DNA of 64,000 nucleotides. Origin: Chitinophagales bacterium (GTDB lineage Bacteria; Bacteroidota; Bacteroidia; Chitinophagales; Chitinophagaceae). The stretch covers positions 1-64,000 of the forward strand of contig JAIXKI010000031.1 in the NCBI GenBank assembly GCA_026936105.1, written 5' to 3'. Shown piece after piece: positions 60,531 to 64,000 of the stretch; positions within the stretch are counted from its first letter, which is position 1; the number at the start of each line of letters is the position of its first letter. The notes under the pieces were generated by a model. It was not told where the DNA came from, searched no databases, and saw only the letters and a program-made list of their open reading frames with translations. Both the position numbers and the translations under genes were made by a program.

Positions 60531-61931
60531 ATGGAATACAGGATAGAAAAAGATACATTAGGCGAAGTTCAGGTACCCGCTGACGTTTATTATGGCGCAC
60601 AAACGCAACGAAGTATTGACAACTTCAAAATCGCACAGGATATTAATAAAATGCCGAAAGAGATTATCGGTGCATTTGCCTATCTGAAAAAAGCTGCGGC
60701 AGTCACCAATTTTGAAGCAGGGGTATTATCCAAAGAAAAATCAGATCTGATCGCACAGGTTTGCGATGAAATACTGGAAGGAAAACTGGATGCTTATTTT
60801 CCTTTGGTTGTGTGGCAGACAGGGAGCGGCACACAAAGCAACATGAATGTAAATGAAGTGATCGCTTACCGCGGGCATGTGATCAAGGGCGGCAAGCTGA
60901 CCGATAAAGAAAAGTTTCTCCATCCCAATGATGACGTGAATAAATCACAGTCGAGCAATGACACATTCCCGACTGCCATGCATATTGCTGCTTATACCAT
61001 GCTGATGCATACAACCATTCCGGGAATTGAAAAACTCAGAAACACACTTGCCGCAAAGAGCAAAGAGTTTATGAAAGTGGTGAAGATCGGGAGAACACAT
61101 TTCATGGATGCCACTCCGCTTACAGTGGGCCAGGAATTCAGCGGGTATGTTTCTCAGTTGGATCATGGCCTCAAAGCGATCAGAAATTCACTGGCGCATC
61201 TTTCCGAACTGGCATTGGGAGGCACTGCGGTGGGCACAGGCATCAACACTCCGCCCAACTACGCTGAGAATGTAGCCAAACACATTGCATCGTTGACGGG
61301 ATTACCTTTTATCACTGCGGAAAATAAATTTGAATCACTGGCCGCACATGATGCTATCGTGGAAGCACACGGAGCTTTGAAAACCGTTGCCGTTAGCCTG
61401 ATGAAGATCGCCAATGACATCCGCATGCTTTCCTCAGGGCCGAGAAGCGGTATAGGTGAGATTCACATTCCCGATAATGAACCAGGATCTTCCATCATGC
61501 CGGGAAAAGTGAATCCGACACAATGCGAAGCTCTGACAATGATAGCAGCGCAGGTATTGGGAAATGATGTTGCCATTAATATTGGCGGCGCCACCGGCCA
61601 TTTTGAATTGAATGTGTTCAAGCCGGTGATGATCTATAATTTTCTGCACAGCGCCAGGCTGATAGGCGATGGCTGCGTTTCTTTCAACGATAAATGTGCA
61701 GTCGGGCTATCCCCAATTGAAGCCAATATTAAAAAGCATGTGGACAATTCATTGATGCTGGTAACGGCATTGAACACTCATATCGGATACTACAAATCGG
61801 CTGAGATCGCACAGAAAGCACACAAGGAAGGAACCACCCTGAAAGAAATGGCTGTGAAGTTAGGTTATGTCACACCAGAACAATTTGATGAATGGGTGGA
61901 CCCTGCAAAAATGGTAGGCAAACTCAACTGA
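60531..61931 (+). CDS. fumC: Fumarate hydratase, class II
   Basis: FumC interconverts fumarate and malate in the TCA cycle. The 466-residue protein has [15 protein letters not shown], the TGTGI-type loop [26 protein letters not shown] with the His of the active site, and the signature [16 protein letters not shown]. It recycles the fumarate released by ArgH encoded elsewhere in the window. It stands alone on the + strand. Confidence 0.97.
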   Translation: MEYRIEKDTLGEVQVPADVYYGAQTQRSIDNFKIAQDINKMPKEIIGAFAYLKKAAAVTNFEAGVLSKEKSDLIAQVCDEILEGKLDAYFPLVVWQTGSGTQSNMNVNEVIAYRGHVIKGGKLTDKEKFLHPNDDVNKSQSSNDTFPTAMHIAAYTMLMHTTIPGIEKLRNTLAAKSKEFMKVVKIGRTHFMDATPLTVGQEFSGYVSQLDHGLKAIRNSLAHLSELALGGTAVGTGINTPPNYAENVAKHIASLTGLPFITAENKFESLAAHDAIVEAHGALKTVAVSLMKIANDIRMLSSGPRSGIGEIHIPDNEPGSSIMPGKVNPTQCEALTMIAAQVLGNDVAINIGGATGHFELNVFKPVMIYNFLHSARLIGDGCVSFNDKCAVGLSPIEANIKKHVDNSLMLVTALNTHIGYYKSAEIAQKAHKEGTTLKEMAVKLGYVTPEQFDEWVDPAKMVGKLN

Positions 61932-62072
61932 ATCCGGGTTCGTAAATCTTCTATCGTAAAAAGAGAAAAAACTGTTTAGCCTTTAATATTTCACTGTTAG
62001 AGTCTTGCAGTTGTATTCTCTTTATTCTACTTTAACAGTTCAATAAGATCCGTCCTTAATAAAAACAAGGCT

Positions 62073-62303
62073 ATGAAAATAAAAACTAATGCAAAGCCCT
62101 ATTTTGCTGCCTATCCTTTGAAAGTGATCACCGGTTCCCGGCAAGTCAAAGAAGAAGAAAAAACTCCAATATTAAGTTCTATACTCTCTATCAAAACAAA
62201 AGCTTTTAGCCGCCCGCGGGTATCACCCATGCAGAACCCCTATAAAGAAGATTTTACCAAACCTGAACTTCCCTGTTTCGATCATAGAAACGGTGCTGCA
62301 TGA
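62073..62303 (+). CDS. Small ORF of unknown function, 76 codons
   Basis: An ATG at 62073 opens a frame starting MKIKTNAKPYFAAYPLKVIT, rich in Lys and Pro and ending DHRNGAA. It shows no signal peptide, membrane span or known motif. A strong terminator about 50 bp downstream shows that something is transcribed here on the + strand, which gives modest support to a real gene. Confidence 0.35.
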   Translation: MKIKTNAKPYFAAYPLKVITGSRQVKEEEKTPILSSILSIKTKAFSRPRVSPMQNPYKEDFTKPELPCFDHRNGAA

Positions 62304-62354
62304 TGAGTGCAGGATAAAGTCATTATAACCTTGAGCCATAACCCTAAAACAAAT

Positions 62355-62384
62355 GCCCCGGTGAAAACCGGGGCTTTGTATTTT
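62355..62384 (+). terminator. Intrinsic terminator with GAAA tetraloop
   Basis: GCCCCGGT (62355-62362) pairs with ACCGGGGC (62367-62374) around a GAAA loop, followed by TTTGTATTTT. It ends transcripts from fumC or the small ORF. Confidence 0.9.
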
Positions 62385-62463
62385 ACATCATTTTAAAGGC
62401 GAAGACATTTAAAGAAAGATACAAATGTGTGAAGTCAAACCGTATTGCCGACACACGGGTGCA

Positions 62464-62745
62464 GATCGCTTCGTTCCCCGCAATGACCAACTCGACAAAA
62501 AAGTGCGTGGGTCTTTGCGAGGCAATCAAAGAAAGATGCATTGTGTCAAGTCAGGCTCCATTGCCGAAGCAAACTGCATTTAAGGCGGATCGCTTCGTTC
62601 CCCGCAATGACCTTCGCGACAAAAAAGTGCGTGGGTCTTTGCGAGGCAATCAAAGAAAGATGCATTGTGTCAAGTCAGGCTCCATTGCCGAAGCAAACTG
62701 CATTTAAGGCGGATCGCTTCGTTCTCCGCGATGATCAACTGCTCG
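62464..62745. repeat. 124 bp tandem repeat, about 2.3 units
   Basis: Units begin at about 62464, 62588 and 62712 (the last partial), offset by exactly 124 bp. Each contains GATCGCTTCGTTCCCCGCAA, CAAAAAAGTGCGTGGGTCTT, TGCGAGGCAATCAAAGAAAG and CATTGCCGAAGCAAACTGCA. The TGCGAGG / GCTTCGTTCCCCGCAATGAC parts are of the widespread MITE-like kind (CATTGCGAGG...AAGCAATC) found between genes in many bacteria. Open frames across it are by-products of the repeat. Confidence 0.85.
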
Positions 62746-62760
62746 CAGGGGAATACGAAT

Positions 62761-62796
62761 AAAAAAAAAAGGCCATCTTAACTTTTAAGACGGCCT
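62761..62796 (-). terminator. Intrinsic terminator of the T9SS-cargo gene
   Basis: On the minus strand a 12 bp stem with one mismatch (62785-62796 with 62770-62781) is followed by ten T (complement of A10 at 62761-62770). It lies 35 bp beyond the stop of the partial surface-protein gene. Confidence 0.92.
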
Positions 62797-62830
62797 CCTC
62801 CCTGTGTTGTTCTTCTATAAAGCAATTCGT

Positions 62831-64000
62831 TTATTGTTTGATCACTTTATACACCTGTTGATCCACATCGTAATCATTGTACATCTTCAGCACATAAACT
62901 CCCGGTCTCAGTGTGCTGACATCTATTGAGAAATTTTGCCTTGTCTCCTGCTGCCTGAGTACCATCTTTCCTTTCAGGTCGTACAGTTCAACTTGTAGCA
63001 GCCTGTTGAAATTCTTTTTGCTTTGAACATACAAAGTCTGGCTCACAGGATTAGGCCTTACCATGAATGTGTTGGCTGTAACAATGGTGACAGACACTAC
63101 CTGGCTGTATGTGAATGAGCCATCCGCATCAACTATTTTCAAACGGTAATAAACCACGGTTGCATTCTGGTTGGCAGCTTCATAATCAATGTATGAATAA
63201 TTATTGGCGCTATTGGTCGTTCCTTTGGCAGGCTCTGAAGTGATCATTTTGAAATCAATTCCGTTCACACTGCGCTCAAGCTCAAAATGATCGGTGTTGA
63301 CCTCATTCTCTGTTTTCCATTGCAACAAAGCTGTATTGTTCTGTAATGATCCTGAAAAGGATAATAAATGCACCGGCAGCGTTACATTGGAACCGCCGAA
63401 GTAAAATGAAGAGAATGAATTGACGCTTGCCTGTAAAACATAACCGTTCGTTCCGTGGGCTTCGGCAAAAACCGGGTTAATCAATGTAGTGCTGGTGGCA
63501 ATAGAAGATCCACAGGCATCATTGTTCTTAAGGATCTTAAGTCCCGAAATATTATTGATCCCTCCCAGCGGGTCTGCATCCAGTGCATCATATTCTGCTT
63601 TGGAAATATAAAGCCTGATCTTTACGGCGCTTGACGGCTGATTTTGCGGTGTGATGGTCATGTTCCTGTCAAGATAATGAACCCCACCTTTAGTTCTGAT
63701 AGCCCCTGAATTGATATAAAAATAAGAAGTAACAGTACCCAGATTATTTCCGTTCGGGTAAATTTCTGCCATGATGTTTCCATCAGGTCCGGTAATAGGC
63801 ACCCAAAGCATGTTATTAGTATTGTCTATTGTGACTGTTGTAGCATTGTTCACTGTATTGGCAGTTCCTTCCGTTACATCAATAGCAGCCGGTATTGTAC
63901 TTTTCCCTGCTGCATCTGCATAACCAAGGAAAGTGTACTTAATAACGCATTTTTGACAGTTCGGCACTGTGGCAGGACCGCCAGCCGGTCCGGAACTTGT
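62831..64000 (-). CDS. T9SS C-terminal sorting domain protein, 3' part
   Basis: The frame is open from the window end (TSSGPAGGPATVPNCQKC) to the stop at 62831, giving at least 389 residues of a larger secreted protein. It shows strand-rich repeats and a fibronectin/discoidin-like region (LLQWKTENEVNTDHFELERSVNG, YYRLKIVDADGSFTYSQVV). A type A sorting domain follows (RPNPVSQTLYVQS, ELYDLKGKMVL, GVYVLKMY). It is an expected PorU/PorV client. The true start lies outside the window. Confidence 0.88.
   Translation of the reverse strand, partial: TSSGPAGGPATVPNCQKCVIKYTFLGYADAAGKSTIPAAIDVTEGTANTVNNATTVTIDNTNNMLWVPITGPDGNIMAEIYPNGNNLGTVTSYFYINSGAIRTKGGVHYLDRNMTITPQNQPSSAVKIRLYISKAEYDALDADPLGGINNISGLKILKNNDACGSSIATSTTLINPVFAEAHGTNGYVLQASVNSFSSFYFGGSNVTLPVHLLSFSGSLQNNTALLQWKTENEVNTDHFELERSVNGIDFKMITSEPAKGTTNSANNYSYIDYEAANQNATVVYYRLKIVDADGSFTYSQVVSVTIVTANTFMVRPNPVSQTLYVQSKKNFNRLLQVELYDLKGKMVLRQQETRQNFSIDVSTLRPGVYVLKMYNDYDVDQQVYKVIKQ

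Noticed and set aside
62464-62745. CRISPR-like array
   Set aside because: The repeats are 124 bp long, directly adjacent, without unique spacers, and no cas gene is in the window.
62429-62762. Two overlapping open frames of 73-92 codons across the tandem repeat
   Set aside because: They translate the 124 bp repeat itself (NDLRDKKVRGSL-like units), with no independent coding signal.

Overview
The window reads as chromosomal DNA of a member of the Bacteroidota, most likely Chitinophagales/Chitinophagaceae-like. The reasons are: a type IX secretion cluster (PorV, PorU, GldJ, a PorP/SprF paralogue and a T9SS C-terminal sorting domain protein), the Bacteroidota-type arginine route with a transcarbamylase acting on N-acylated ornithine (ArgF'), bacillithiol synthesis (BshA), DUF4292 and EI24 proteins, and repeated TAnnTTTG promoter boxes. 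Starts are often ATG without a clear Shine-Dalgarno sequence, and several genes appear to use TTG or GTG. I cannot name a genus.

Layout. 0.1-6.7 kb holds housekeeping genes: anmK, upp, a PorP-like protein, a dicarboxylate symporter, 3-methyladenine glycosylase, an EI24 membrane protein and a SAM methyltransferase. 6.7-20.3 kb is a complete arginine operon on the + strand: a leader with a small Arg-containing peptide, an N-acylglutamate synthase-like GNAT protein, argG, argC, proC, argD, argF', argB, argE and argH. The operon has been invaded repeatedly. A 3.3 kb AT-rich block with decayed genes and an IS3-family element splits argD from argF'. A four-helix-bundle gene bounded by imperfect inverted repeats sits between argE and argH. 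Short GC-rich palindromic repeats lie inside or next to argC, argD, argF', argB and argH, mostly in frame. 20.4-24.1 kb holds a SnoaL protein, a UbiA prenyltransferase, a small LuxR-type regulator and an M28 peptidase. The UbiA-LuxR segment is bracketed by 115 bp direct repeats that copy the 3' end of the peptidase gene.

24.2-36.4 kb holds bshA, then envC, a DUF4292 lipoprotein, dut, ispF, porV and porU on the - strand, and gldJ-murF on the + strand. 36.4-48.3 kb holds tRNA-Ser(GGA), tatD, a polysaccharide deacetylase, gltX, an aldo/keto reductase, a GT39-type transferase, a lone B12-binding domain protein, an unusual glycosidase-like/SUMF1 fusion, enoyl-CoA hydratase, a dCMP-type deaminase and a DUF937-like protein. 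At 48.5-49.3 kb a MazF-type toxin gene is interrupted by an in-frame TAG directly behind a putative antitoxin gene.

49.4-60.4 kb is a seven-gene glycan-degradation locus on the - strand: GH35 beta-galactosidase, GH29 fucosidase with PA14, GH95-like protein, Tat-type Gfo/Idh/MocA oxidoreductase, DUF1080 3-keto-glycoside enzyme, phosphatase/sulfatase-fold protein and a second GH29 fucosidase. It combines hydrolytic removal of fucose and galactose with a probable oxidative 3-keto-glycoside step and has no SusC/SusD pair in the window. 60.5-64 kb holds fumC, a small ORF, a 124 bp tandem repeat and the 3' part of a large T9SS-exported protein that runs off the end.

The most interesting signals are the arginine leader peptide, the repeat-riddled arginine operon, a poly-C tract inside a promoter spacer, the peptidase-tail direct repeats, two genes broken by single stop codons, and a possible ~60 nt RNA between tatD and the deacetylase.
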